From a virus: a DNA stretch of 48,212 nt. The notes beneath the pieces are model-generated. The model was not told the DNA's origin. It did no database searches and saw only the letters and a program-made list of their open reading frames with translations. A program made the translations under genes and the position numbers. Shown in pieces: positions 7,707-15,535 of this stretch (the first letter of the stretch is position 1; each line of letters begins with the position of its first letter). Location: IMG/VR virus record IMGVR_UViG_3300045136_000119, positions 1 to 48,212 of that record; one strand, 5' to 3'.

Positions 7707-8677
7707 AACTACAAGAACTATTTTTAAAAGAAGAACAAAAATTCTTAACCAATAAATCAGATATTGAGAATTGGTTAAAACAGATGGGTATTAAAAATTA
7801 TACTATTCATGATAATGGTATAGTTGATGTTAATGGAGATGTTGATATTTCTTTTAGAGAATTAACATATATACCAGTCCAATTTGGTGAAGTAAATGGT
7901 GGTTTTTATTGTACAGGTAATAAATTAATTTCATTGCACGGTTCACCAAAATCTGTTAGTGGTTATTTTAATTGTTCATATAATCAATTAAAAACATTAC
8001 GAAATGGACCAAAAGAAGTAGGTAATTATTTTGATTGTTCAACTAATCAATTAACATCATTAGAAGGTGCACCAAGAGTAGTTGATGATAGTTTTTATTG
8101 TCAAAGTAATAAATTAACATCATTACACGGTTCACCAAGTGAAGTTGGTGGTATTTTTGATTGTTCAAAAAATAAATTAACATCATTAGAAGGTGCACCA
8201 AGAGAAGTAGGTGGTAATTTTTATTGTTACAATAATAAATTGACAACACTACATGGTGGACCAATAGAAATAAATGGTGATTTCAATTGTTCATATAATT
8301 ATTTAACATCATTAGAAGGTGGACCAAGAGAAGTAGGTGGTAATTTTGATTGTACATATAACAAATTGACATCATTACGCGGTGCACCAAAAGACATAGG
8401 TAATGGTTTTTATTGTTCTAACAATAGATTAATATCATTACATGGTGGGCCAAAATATATAAATGGTAATTTTATTTGTTTAAATAACCAATTAACATCA
8501 TTACACGGTTCACCAATAGAAGTAGCTAACACGTTTGATTGTTCAAATAATCAATTAACATCATTAAAAGGTGCACCTAAAGAAGTAGGTGGTAGTTTTT
8601 ATTGTTCAAATAATAATTTTAAATCAAAACCTGATCATTCATTTATTAATATTCATGGAGAATTTATCTGGAAATGA
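7703..8677 (+). CDS. Leucine-rich-repeat protein, left cluster copy 2 (11 repeats)
   Basis: 324 residues, the longest of the eight LRR genes in the window. The N-terminal cap (MKLQELFLKEE to the P-V-Q-F-G-E-V box) is nearly the same as in copy 1, then eleven 21-residue repeats and the common end module. The repeats differ from copy 1 mainly in the two or three residues after G-x-P and in the residue before Cys, which would lie on one face of the solenoid. Start and stop each overlap the adjacent copies by 4 bases. The different repeat number with the same end modules points to gain and loss of whole 63-base units. Confidence 0.75.
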   Translation: MKLQELFLKEEQKFLTNKSDIENWLKQMGIKNYTIHDNGIVDVNGDVDISFRELTYIPVQFGEVNGGFYCTGNKLISLHGSPKSVSGYFNCSYNQLKTLRNGPKEVGNYFDCSTNQLTSLEGAPRVVDDSFYCQSNKLTSLHGSPSEVGGIFDCSKNKLTSLEGAPREVGGNFYCYNNKLTTLHGGPIEINGDFNCSYNYLTSLEGGPREVGGNFDCTYNKLTSLRGAPKDIGNGFYCSNNRLISLHGGPKYINGNFICLNNQLTSLHGSPIEVANTFDCSNNQLTSLKGAPKEVGGSFYCSNNNFKSKPDHSFINIHGEFIWK

Positions 8678-9207
8678 AACTACAAGAATTATTTTTAAAA
8701 GAAGAACAACAATTCTTAACCAATAAATCAGATATTGAGAATTGGTTAAAACAGATGAACATTAAAAATTATACCATTCATGATAATGGTATTGTTGATG
8801 TTAATGGAAATGTTAATATTTCTTTTAAAAAATTAACATATATACCAGTCCAATTTGGTGAAGTGGATGGTAATTTTGATTGTTCATATAATGATTTAAT
8901 ATCATTAAAAGGTGGGCCAAGAGAAGTTGGTGATGGTTTTTATTGTTATCATAATCAATTAACATCATTAAAAGGTGGACCAAAATATGTTGGTAGTAAT
9001 TTTTATTGTTATGGCAATAAATTGATATCATTAGAAGGTGCACCAAGAGAAGTAGGTGGTGGTTTTTATTGTTCAAATAATCAATTAATATCATTACATG
9101 GTGGGCCAAGAGAAGTAGGTGGTGATTTTATTTGTAAAAATAACAATTTTAAATCAGAACCTGATCATTCATTTATTAATATTGGTGGGGATTTTATCTG
9201 GAAATAA
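8674..9207 (+). CDS. Leucine-rich-repeat protein, left cluster copy 3 (4 repeats)
   Basis: 177 residues, ATGA overlap with copy 2. It has the common cap with MKLQELFLKEE, only four repeats and the common end module (N-N-F-K-S-E-P-D-H-S-F-I-N-I-G-G-D-F-I-W-K). It closes the + strand cluster; the next gene, 48 bases on, is on the other strand, with no strong hairpin between them. The short size suggests the solenoid length is not critical, or that copies are specialised for different partners. Confidence 0.75.
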   Translation: MKLQELFLKEEQQFLTNKSDIENWLKQMNIKNYTIHDNGIVDVNGNVNISFKKLTYIPVQFGEVDGNFDCSYNDLISLKGGPREVGDGFYCYHNQLTSLKGGPKYVGSNFYCYGNKLISLEGAPREVGGGFYCSNNQLISLHGGPREVGGDFICKNNNFKSEPDHSFINIGGDFIWK

Positions 9208-9255
9208 GAAAATTTTTTAATAAAATATTTTAAATTTTATAATATATTAATAAAA

Positions 9256-9909
9256 TTAAAAATATCCTTCAAACCATTGTTGCCATGATCCAGGAAAATT
9301 TGCTGGTTGATATAACCAAATTCCACCATTTTTATTTTCTATAGATATATTAATTTTTACCTGATATAAATCACTTACTAATATTGGTGATATCGTTGTA
9401 ATAAAATGAGGACCAGCTGGAAAAATAACCAAAGTCCCCCTTTGTGGAACTAATGAAAAATTATATGCCGGAAATTCTATTTTACCACCATACACTTCTG
9501 TTCTAGGATCTAACGGTGTACGGTCTTGATAATTTTTTAACCATAAAACAGAAGTCAAATCAACATCTTTAATTTTTACCCATTTTTTTCTAAGATATTT
9601 TGAATTTTCACATCCTGGTTGTTGTGCTGGTTTTTTTGCTAATTCTGGAAAATATTGAAATGTTATAGAATTTGTTCCTTTGTATTTAGCATCGTATTTT
9701 TCTTCTATTTTTGGTATATATTCTTTAAATTTATTAAAAATAACTATTTGTAATTCTTCATGTTGTCTTTCCATTGGAACAGGATCACCATCTTTATCTA
9801 AATCACATTGTTCAACACGAATGTTATCTATTATTTGTTCACATAATTTTGGAGAAATAAATTCTTCAACTATTAAAAATGGACTTTTAATTATTTTTTT
9901 ATTAGCCAT
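9256..9909 (-). CDS. 2OG-Fe(II) oxygenase-like protein, metal site apparently altered
   Basis: 217 residues, ATG preceded by GGAG. The C-terminal half has the double-stranded beta-helix pattern of prolyl-4-hydroxylase-type oxygenases: S-V-L-W-L-K-N-Y, Y-G-G-K-I-E-F-P, L-V-P-Q-R-G-T-L-V-I-F-P, then a His at G-P-H-F-I and a basic K-I-N-I strand. The usual H-x-D just before the 'LWL' strand is not seen; by my alignment Lys residues stand there (W-V-K-I-K-D-V-D-L). If so, two of three iron ligands are gone. In marine phages these enzymes are common but substrates are mostly unknown. It is a monocistronic gene behind a late box. Confidence 0.6.
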   Translation of the reverse strand: MANKKIIKSPFLIVEEFISPKLCEQIIDNIRVEQCDLDKDGDPVPMERQHEELQIVIFNKFKEYIPKIEEKYDAKYKGTNSITFQYFPELAKKPAQQPGCENSKYLRKKWVKIKDVDLTSVLWLKNYQDRTPLDPRTEVYGGKIEFPAYNFSLVPQRGTLVIFPAGPHFITTISPILVSDLYQVKINISIENKNGGIWLYQPANFPGSWQQWFEGYF

Positions 9910-9936
9910 AATACTCCTTCGTTTATATACTTTTAA

Positions 9937-9944
9937 TATTTATA
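9937..9944 (-). promoter_or_regulatory. T4-type late promoter box TATAAATA (- strand)
   Basis: Exact late box read on the - strand, 28 bases before the start codon of the oxygenase-like gene at 9909. Confidence 0.5.
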
Positions 9945-9952
9945 TTATAAAT

Positions 9953-10576
9953 TTATTTAAGAGTAAATCTAGAACTTGTCATGTTTCCTATAATAGTTCC
10001 TTGAAGTGTTGCTAAATCTTTAGATATTATTTGGATTTGTCTTAATGTTTCTTGGTGTAATAATTTGTTTTCTGGTGACATATCTTTAATAGTTGTTTCT
10101 AGTCTGTCTATTGATATTTTTAATATGTTTAAAGTATTCATTAATTCTTTATGAATATCATTCGCATTTTCTAATTTTTCATTAATATTTTTATAAACGT
10201 CATCAATTTGATCATTTAATACAATTAACTTAGAATTAAAAATATCTTTTATTTCATTTATTTTATTGATCACTAATAATATTTGTTCATTAATATTTTT
10301 ATCAACATCATTAGAATATTTTTTTGATATATCTAATAAATCTGTAACATCATTTTTCAAATCTAATAATTGATCTTTAATTTTTTCACTATCTGTATGT
10401 TCACTTTCTTTTTTAATTTCTTCTTTTGCTGTATCTTTAACAAATTGAGTAACATTTAAGTACCATTTTATACAATAAAATATTAAACCACCAATCATAA
10501 ATATTAGTGATATTATTTCTCCTGTTGTTAATGAAGATAATAAATCAATAATTTCTTTTAAAAATAAATTATTCAT
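9953..10576 (-). CDS. Membrane-anchored coiled-coil protein, function unknown
   Basis: 207 residues with AGGAG before the ATG. Residues 20-42 are one hydrophobic segment (EIISLIFMIGGLIFYCIKW), and residues 45-190 are long charged helices with heptad Leu/Ile, so a single-span membrane protein with a coiled-coil domain. The shape recalls holin-like or spanin-like accessory proteins and also membrane-linked scaffold proteins; nothing distinguishes these. It lies 6 bases after the upstream unknown gene and is probably in one transcript with it and with the RimK-like gene. Confidence 0.5.
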   Translation of the reverse strand: MNNLFLKEIIDLLSSLTTGEIISLIFMIGGLIFYCIKWYLNVTQFVKDTAKEEIKKESEHTDSEKIKDQLLDLKNDVTDLLDISKKYSNDVDKNINEQILLVINKINEIKDIFNSKLIVLNDQIDDVYKNINEKLENANDIHKELMNTLNILKISIDRLETTIKDMSPENKLLHQETLRQIQIISKDLATLQGTIIGNMTSSRFTLK

Positions 10577-10582
10577 TTTAAA

Positions 10583-11326
10583 TTATTCTCCTACATTTAT
10601 TTTTGTTTTTATGTTTTTAATGTCAGATATTGTTAACTTTAGTTTTGATAGTTTTGATATAATATTTTCTATATTATTATTTGATGAATAATTTTTTAAT
10701 ATAAATTTGTTTATGTTAAATTCTTTATTAAAAAATTTAGCTCTATCAATTAAATAATATTCTGAATTTATTTCTAATGAATTATTTATACACATATCAG
10801 TTATTGATAAAAATTCTTGTTCTCTTTTAGAAAAAACATTATTATCATAATCATGAAGAATTAACATAATTTCTTGTAAATATAATGAAATTATATTTAC
10901 AATTTTTGGATATGCAAAATAGATATTATCTATTAATGAATTTTTTATATTCAAATTTAAAATTTGTAAATATGTATTATGAAAATTTTTAATATATTCA
11001 ATAATTTTATTATCAAATAATTCAGGATAAGATGACATGACTTCTTCAATATCAATTAATAAATATTCAATTGAAGATAATAATGTATTATTTAATATTA
11101 AAGGTTTTTCATTTTCTTCTAACATTAAAAATAATTTTTCTACTCTCAATAACCATTTAAAAAAATATTCATATTCTAAAAGCAAAATTTCTCTTGTTGC
11201 AAAAGAAAATGATGAATTTGATGTTGTTATTTCATTAAAATCAAATGCTTGACCTGATTTAAATTTTGCAATTGCATTACTAGAAACTATTCTAAATTTA
11301 ATATTATTTTTTATATATGGTTTCAT
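10583..11326 (-). CDS. Unknown helical protein
   Basis: 247 residues, unrecognised. It starts M-K-P-Y-I-K-N-N-I-K-F-R-I-V-S, then is predicted mostly helical, rich in Leu, Ile, Asn, Glu and Lys, with no membrane segment, Cys motif or nucleotide-binding loop. Twelve bases separate it from the RimK-like gene upstream and six from the coiled-coil membrane protein downstream, so the three likely form an operon. A link to either neighbour's function is only a guess. Confidence 0.4.
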   Translation of the reverse strand: MKPYIKNNIKFRIVSSNAIAKFKSGQAFDFNEITTSNSSFSFATREILLLEYEYFFKWLLRVEKLFLMLEENEKPLILNNTLLSSIEYLLIDIEEVMSSYPELFDNKIIEYIKNFHNTYLQILNLNIKNSLIDNIYFAYPKIVNIISLYLQEIMLILHDYDNNVFSKREQEFLSITDMCINNSLEINSEYYLIDRAKFFNKEFNINKFILKNYSSNNNIENIISKLSKLKLTISDIKNIKTKINVGE

Positions 11327-11339
11327 ATATTATTCCTTT

Positions 11340-12773
11340 TTACTTCTCTATTGTAAAATTTACATTATTAGTATTTGATATTTTTGGGTCAATTAAAACA
11401 TTAGCTAAATCTAAAACTGAACGACCTAAAATAACATCATATTTCATATGATCACGCTCATTAATATTAAATTCAACATTCCTTATTATATTTCCATTAA
11501 TTGAAACATCAACATTAATAACAGGTCTTTCTTCTGTTTCGCTGTCAGGAGTTTTTATTTTAGCAATTCTAGATAGATAAAATTTATATCTATATTTTCC
11601 AAAAGTGAATTTGACTGTATTATCTTTAATTTCTATATCTTTACCATTTATACTACTGTTAGTTGCACCAGTATCAATACGTGCTTCTATTGGTTTCTCA
11701 TCATTAAAATTTTTAATTATAATATTAGTAACTGTGCCGATTATATTATTAGAATTGTTTTCAAGATCAACATCTGTTAAATTATTTTTTTCTTGATAAT
11801 TATCATTTTGCTGTGTTTTTTCTTCTTCATTATTTTCTATTTTATCAGTATCAGTTTTATTATTTTTTGATATATCATCTTCTGTTTTTTCAATTTGATT
11901 ATCACCGTGAATTATTTTATGACATATATCTATTATTTTTTCAGAAATATTAAAATCAACTATTTTTTGTAGAGCTTCATATCCAGGTGAACAATTAATT
12001 TCTAATACTATGAGATCTTCACCATTTTTAATGTAATCTACTGCTATAAAATTTAAATTTACTATTTCTGAACATTTTTTTGCTAATTCTATTTCTTGCT
12101 CACTTGGAAAATAATACTTTAATTCTGAACCTTGATGTGCATTCGTTCTAAAATCATTTTCTGGCACAGATCTACTTGCAGCTGCAATAACCTCATTGTT
12201 TAACATTAATATTCTATAACTTTCTTCATGTTTCAAATATTCTTGAAGAATAAATTTACAATCAATTTTTAAAAGATATTGAACGATAGAACGTAAACTT
12301 TCTATACTGTCAACACGCATTACGCCAATACCATGTGTTCCATAAATTGTTTTTATTATAATTGGAAATTTTCTATCTAATGATTTAACAGCATAATCTA
12401 ATTGATCATAGTTATTTAACATTATTGAATTTGGTGTTTTAATTCCAGCTTTATTTAATGTTATTTGACAGTTTAATTTATTAGAAGCAAGTAATATCCC
12501 ATTTCCAGTATTTAAACATTTAATTCCAGCATTTGATAAATTGTCTACAATAGCGACTTTATATTCTATATTGTTTTCAGATATTCTTGGAATACAAATA
12601 TCTGCTTCTAATAATTTTTCTCCATTATATGATATAAATGGTTCTTCCGAAGCAAAAATATAACAATCATCAAAATTTATGATTTTTATATCATGTCCCT
12701 TTTCTTCTGCTTTCTTTTTTAATTCTTGTGGAACAAAATTTTCGGGTTCAGTTGTTAAAATTATTAATTTCAT
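11340..12773 (-). CDS. RimK-like ATP-grasp ligase fused to a retropepsin-like aspartic protease domain
   Basis: 477 residues. Residues 1-290 are an ATP-grasp enzyme of the RimK family: N-terminal Rossmann-like part, then F-P-I-I-I-K-T-I-Y-G-T-H-G-I-G-V (ATP loop), I-L-Q-E-Y-L and V-L-E-I-N-C-S-P-G (Mg-binding). Such enzymes add glutamate or similar amino acids to a peptide or protein end. Residues 295-340 are an Asn/Glu/Lys-rich linker. Residues 345-475 have the single-domain retropepsin pattern: A-R-I-D-T-G-A-T-N, then Y-D-V-I-L-G-R. The same domain type is RimB (DUF785, 'ATP-dependent zinc protease') encoded beside RimK in bacteria. The fusion puts a ligase and a putative peptidase on one chain. 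Target unknown. Confidence 0.8.
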   Translation of the reverse strand: MKLIILTTEPENFVPQELKKKAEEKGHDIKIINFDDCYIFASEEPFISYNGEKLLEADICIPRISENNIEYKVAIVDNLSNAGIKCLNTGNGILLASNKLNCQITLNKAGIKTPNSIMLNNYDQLDYAVKSLDRKFPIIIKTIYGTHGIGVMRVDSIESLRSIVQYLLKIDCKFILQEYLKHEESYRILMLNNEVIAAASRSVPENDFRTNAHQGSELKYYFPSEQEIELAKKCSEIVNLNFIAVDYIKNGEDLIVLEINCSPGYEALQKIVDFNISEKIIDICHKIIHGDNQIEKTEDDISKNNKTDTDKIENNEEEKTQQNDNYQEKNNLTDVDLENNSNNIIGTVTNIIIKNFNDEKPIEARIDTGATNSSINGKDIEIKDNTVKFTFGKYRYKFYLSRIAKIKTPDSETEERPVINVDVSINGNIIRNVEFNINERDHMKYDVILGRSVLDLANVLIDPKISNTNNVNFTIEK

Positions 12774-12776
12774 ATA

Positions 12777-13175
12777 TTAAACAAATGTTCCTTTTCCTGG
12801 AATTCCTGCTAATTCTCGTACTCTATTATTTAATCTTTTATTTTCTTTATGTTCAATAGTAATAACTTTTTCAGATGAGAGATCTTTTAACATTTCTGAT
12901 GCTAAATTTTGTTTATTTATTTCAAATATTTTTTTAACAGATGATGTTATAAATTTTGAACCGTCAAATATCATAACATTAAATATTATTTCAAATTTTA
13001 TAATATCTTGATTTTCATCATTACTAATGACATTAATATTTGATGGATATGCATATATATTTTGTTTATTAATTTGATTGTCACTAATATTATTATTTGT
13101 TTGTTCTAATGAATTAGGTTCAACACTAATAGGTGTTGTAAATGTTATTTGTTGTTGATTATTAATTGTATCCAT
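12777..13175 (-). CDS. Unknown small protein upstream of the RimK-like gene
   Basis: 132 residues, AAAGGAT before the ATG. The first 45 residues are Gln/Asn/Ser-rich and probably disordered; residues 50-115 look folded with strands (I-I-K-F-E-I-I-F-N-V-M-I-F-D-G-S-K-F) and a helix, ending G-I-P-G-K-G-T-F-V. The end G-x-G-x-F resembles no motif I know. It stops three bases before the RimK-like start, so expression is coupled; it could be a substrate, since RimK enzymes modify C-terminal tails, but this is only suggested by position. Confidence 0.4.
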   Translation of the reverse strand: MDTINNQQQITFTTPISVEPNSLEQTNNNISDNQINKQNIYAYPSNINVISNDENQDIIKFEIIFNVMIFDGSKFITSSVKKIFEINKQNLASEMLKDLSSEKVITIEHKENKRLNNRVRELAGIPGKGTFV

Positions 13176-13302
13176 ATTTTAATCCTTTTTAATAAAATTA
13201 AATAATTTATTTAATTATTTATTAAAAACTCATATATAATTAAATTTTAAAATAAATTTTATATAGTCAAAAAATATAAATGTGTCTTCAAAGTTATTGA
13301 AT

Positions 13303-13974
13303 TCAGATATTAATATATAAAGAATAAAATTCGTTTATTCTATCTATTAGCTTTTCTATAACATTATCTAATTTTTCATTAAATTCTAACGGAAAACCAT
13401 TATTATTAACCATCAATATAATTAAATTGTTTATTTTAGTATTAAACATTTCATTATGCGCAAATGCATAAAAACCGGCTTGTAAGAAATAATCTTCTAT
13501 TTCATTTTTTGTTTTTAATCTTGTTGTTGTTTTGAAATCGACTATTGATGGAATTCCTTTATATTTGCAGATTAAATCACATCTTCCAGCAATTTCTAAA
13601 ATATCTGAATATAATGTAACTTCTTGGCCCCAAATTTCATTTACATTATTTAAAAATAATTTTAAACCATTAAATATCCCAATATGTGACTGGGATATAT
13701 TTTCATTATCTTTAATTAATGGTTCATTTTTTAAAAATCTTTCGGCTAATAAATGAAGTGTTGTTCCTCTATCAGCTGCATCTCTTGCTATTTTTGCTGC
13801 TTCTTTTTCACCAATAGATTTTTTCCAATTTTCTAATGATTGTATTTTTTCTTTAGGACTTGTATGACTAAGTATTGTTGTTATAGATGGATATTTTTTA
13901 TTAATACCGAGGTCATAAAATCTCATCGTATTGATATCCAACGTATCAAAATTTTTATAGTTAAATTTTGTCAT
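13303..13974 (-). CDS. PD-(D/E)XK nuclease of the RecB/Cas4/MGME1 type
   Basis: 223 residues. The nuclease core is visible: R-G-T-T-L-H-L-L-A-E (His 74), E118 in G-Q-E-V-T, G-R-C-D-L-I (Asp 133), then I-V-D-F-K-T-T (D146-x-K148) and a helix with Q165 and Y169. This order matches RecB-type exonucleases, which act on DNA ends, often on single strands. There is no Cas4 iron-sulfur Cys set. Phages use such nucleases in recombination or host DNA breakdown. A 127-base AT-rich gap separates it from the next gene downstream. Confidence 0.75.
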   Translation of the reverse strand: MTKFNYKNFDTLDINTMRFYDLGINKKYPSITTILSHTSPKEKIQSLENWKKSIGEKEAAKIARDAADRGTTLHLLAERFLKNEPLIKDNENISQSHIGIFNGLKLFLNNVNEIWGQEVTLYSDILEIAGRCDLICKYKGIPSIVDFKTTTRLKTKNEIEDYFLQAGFYAFAHNEMFNTKINNLIILMVNNNGFPLEFNEKLDNVIEKLIDRINEFYSLYINI

Positions 13975-13986
13975 TTTTATATTATA

Positions 13987-14508
13987 TTATGTTAAACCTG
14001 TTCCGCTTATTATCCACTCTGTTGATGTTATCTTAAGTGCTGTTGCAATACCATTTGGTGCTAATGTTCTATTTCCAGTAGTACCAGCACCAGCTAACCT
14101 CATAGTATCACTATTTATAGCAATTGTGATTGTACCTGCACCATTTTGATTTACAAATGTTACAGCAGTTCCAATTGGGAATGGAACACTACTATTACTT
14201 GGAATAGTGTAAGTTCTTGAAGATGTATCAGCTGATGGATGTAATATATGTTTTCCAGAATCTGATAATACTAGTGTATATGACGCACTTTGAGAATTTT
14301 GTTCAAGTTGTTTAAGAGAAACTTCAGAACCTATTGGTAATGATATTGCCTCAAGCCATGAAGTTCCATCATATACATAAAGTTTTTTGTCTGGTAATTT
14401 ATAAAATAATTCACCAGTTGATGGTGAACTTGGTAAAGTTGATCCAGAATCAACTGTAAGATTAACTAGTGTTGAACCTTCTAATAAATTAATTCCGTCT
14501 ATTAACAT
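13987..14508 (-). CDS. Short tail-fibre or head-decoration protein
   Basis: 173 residues, AAAGGG before the ATG. Residues 20-60 carry the segment L-P-S-S-P-S-T-G-E-L-F-Y ... K-L-Y-V-Y-D-G-T-S-W-L, the 'label' repeat seen in many phage fibres and also in the fibre gene at 42316. Residues 75-170 are Ser/Thr/Gly-rich beta strands (S-G-K-H-I-L-H-P, Y-T-I-P-S-N-S, V-T-F-V-N-Q-N-G-A-G-T-I-T-I). The latter pattern is common in tail-fibre tips. It stands behind a possible late box and shows higher G+C than the enzymes around it, typical for structural genes here. Confidence 0.65.
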   Translation of the reverse strand: MLIDGINLLEGSTLVNLTVDSGSTLPSSPSTGELFYKLPDKKLYVYDGTSWLEAISLPIGSEVSLKQLEQNSQSASYTLVLSDSGKHILHPSADTSSRTYTIPSNSSVPFPIGTAVTFVNQNGAGTITIAINSDTMRLAGAGTTGNRTLAPNGIATALKITSTEWIISGTGLT

Positions 14509-14558
14509 AGTAGATTTTCCCTTTCAAAAAATTAATCATTAATATATTCAACATAATA

Positions 14559-15245
14559 TTATCTATATTTATAGGAAATTTTAATATCTTCTTTATTTTT
14601 TATAAAATTTTCTATTGATGATTTTTCTTCATTTTTTATTTTATTTTCTATAGATAATATTGGGCTAGATAATTCAATTTTTAATGGGTCATTACTTCCT
14701 TGAATTATTGCAGCATTTTCTGGAATTAACCCTATCTTTTTCAAAGCATTCCATGTTTCTGGACATGACATAGCATTTCGTAATCTTGCTGGAGATGGCC
14801 TACCATTTGCCAAAATTTCAGCATGAATTTCTTTTGCACACCATACAGTAAATTCATTAGGTGCATTTATTTCAAACATTTGTTCATCAGTATATCCAGG
14901 TATTCTTGTTGGTTCTGCTATTTCATATGCTTCAGCAAGTAATCTTTCTAATATTTCAATTTCTTGGCGATTTAATTCATATGCTTCTTTTTTAGTTTCT
15001 TCAACAGATTCTAGTTCTACTATTTCTGATTGAAGTTCATAAATTTCATAAAGTGGGCCATTATTTTCCTGTAACCATTTAAGTTTTTCTTTTTTTGATA
15101 ATAATCTGAGACGATCAACTTCTTGTAAAGCTGCTGCGCGTTTTCTACCTTCTAAAAACCCCTTTAGAATTTTTATTTTTTCCCAAACGGTTTCACCTTG
15201 AACCTGAGTACGATAATTAAATTCAGAATTTAATTTTGATGGCAT
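14559..15245 (-). CDS. Conserved-type phage protein of unknown function
   Basis: 228 residues, AGGAGGG before the ATG. It has long charged helices, residues 15-120 probably coiled coil (K-K-E-A-Y-E-L-N-R-Q-E-I-E-I-L-E-R-L-L-A-E-A), then N-G-R-P-S-P-A-R-L-R-N-A-M and a disordered acidic tail. From memory, similar proteins occur in marine T4-like myoviruses, but no function is known to me. Together with the basic small gene 12 bases upstream and the acidic gene next to it, it may be a virion or head-assembly protein (inference). Confidence 0.5.
   Translation of the reverse strand: MPSKLNSEFNYRTQVQGETVWEKIKILKGFLEGRKRAAALQEVDRLRLLSKKEKLKWLQENNGPLYEIYELQSEIVELESVEETKKEAYELNRQEIEILERLLAEAYEIAEPTRIPGYTDEQMFEINAPNEFTVWCAKEIHAEILANGRPSPARLRNAMSCPETWNALKKIGLIPENAAIIQGSNDPLKIELSSPILSIENKIKNEEKSSIENFIKNKEDIKISYKYR
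14566..14573 (-). promoter_or_regulatory. Possible late promoter box TATAAATA (- strand) inside a gene end
   Basis: The octamer overlaps the last codons of the 14559-15245 gene and lies 58 bases before the start of the short fibre gene at 14508. The location is right for a late promoter but chance is possible because the bases also encode Y-K-Y. Confidence 0.35.
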
Positions 15246-15257
15246 TTATCCCTCCTA

Positions 15258-15533
15258 TTATGAAAAACGTGATTTTATTGTTTTATTTAATCGAATAAGC
15301 CTGAAGTGTATGGCCTTTTTCCTAGCTATTTTAGATTTAATTTTTCGTTTAGTACTATTTCTAATAGCACTAGCTCTTAATTTACTTCTCAAACTTGCTG
15401 ATTTTTTAGGGGCAAAACATTGTGCAGGATCAGAAACAGCTCTTCCTTTTCTTATACCAACAGTACATCTATATACTTTTTTAATAGTTTTTCCGCGCCT
15501 TACAAAGGCTCTTATTATTTCATTAAGCAACAT
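15258..15533 (-). CDS. Small, very basic protein
   Basis: 91 residues with about a third Lys or Arg. Two Cys stand in Y-R-C-T-V-G-I-R-K-G-R and P-A-Q-C-F-A-P-K-K; the rest is Ser/Arg/Lys-rich helix (S-A-S-L-R-S-K-L-R-A-S-A-I-R). That suggests binding to nucleic acid or to the very acidic protein encoded just upstream. Similar short basic proteins with an R-K-G-R ... P-x-x-C pattern occur in marine T4-like phages as I recall, function unknown. It starts 2 bases after the upstream stop. Confidence 0.5.
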   Translation of the reverse strand: MLLNEIIRAFVRRGKTIKKVYRCTVGIRKGRAVSDPAQCFAPKKSASLRSKLRASAIRNSTKRKIKSKIARKKAIHFRLIRLNKTIKSRFS

Positions 15534-15535
15534 TT

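Noticed and set aside
7132-9109. Antisense frames rich in Leu, His and Asn opposite the LRR genes
   Set aside because: They repeat with the same 63-base period as the LRR units, so they are shadows of the repeats.
6984-9207. CRISPR-like array
   Set aside because: The 63-base periodicity is coding: every unit is in frame and there are no unique spacers between constant repeats.
10793-10800. TATAAATA on the - strand inside the 10583-11326 gene
   Set aside because: It lies in the middle of a gene with no start codon at a suitable distance; taken as a chance match.
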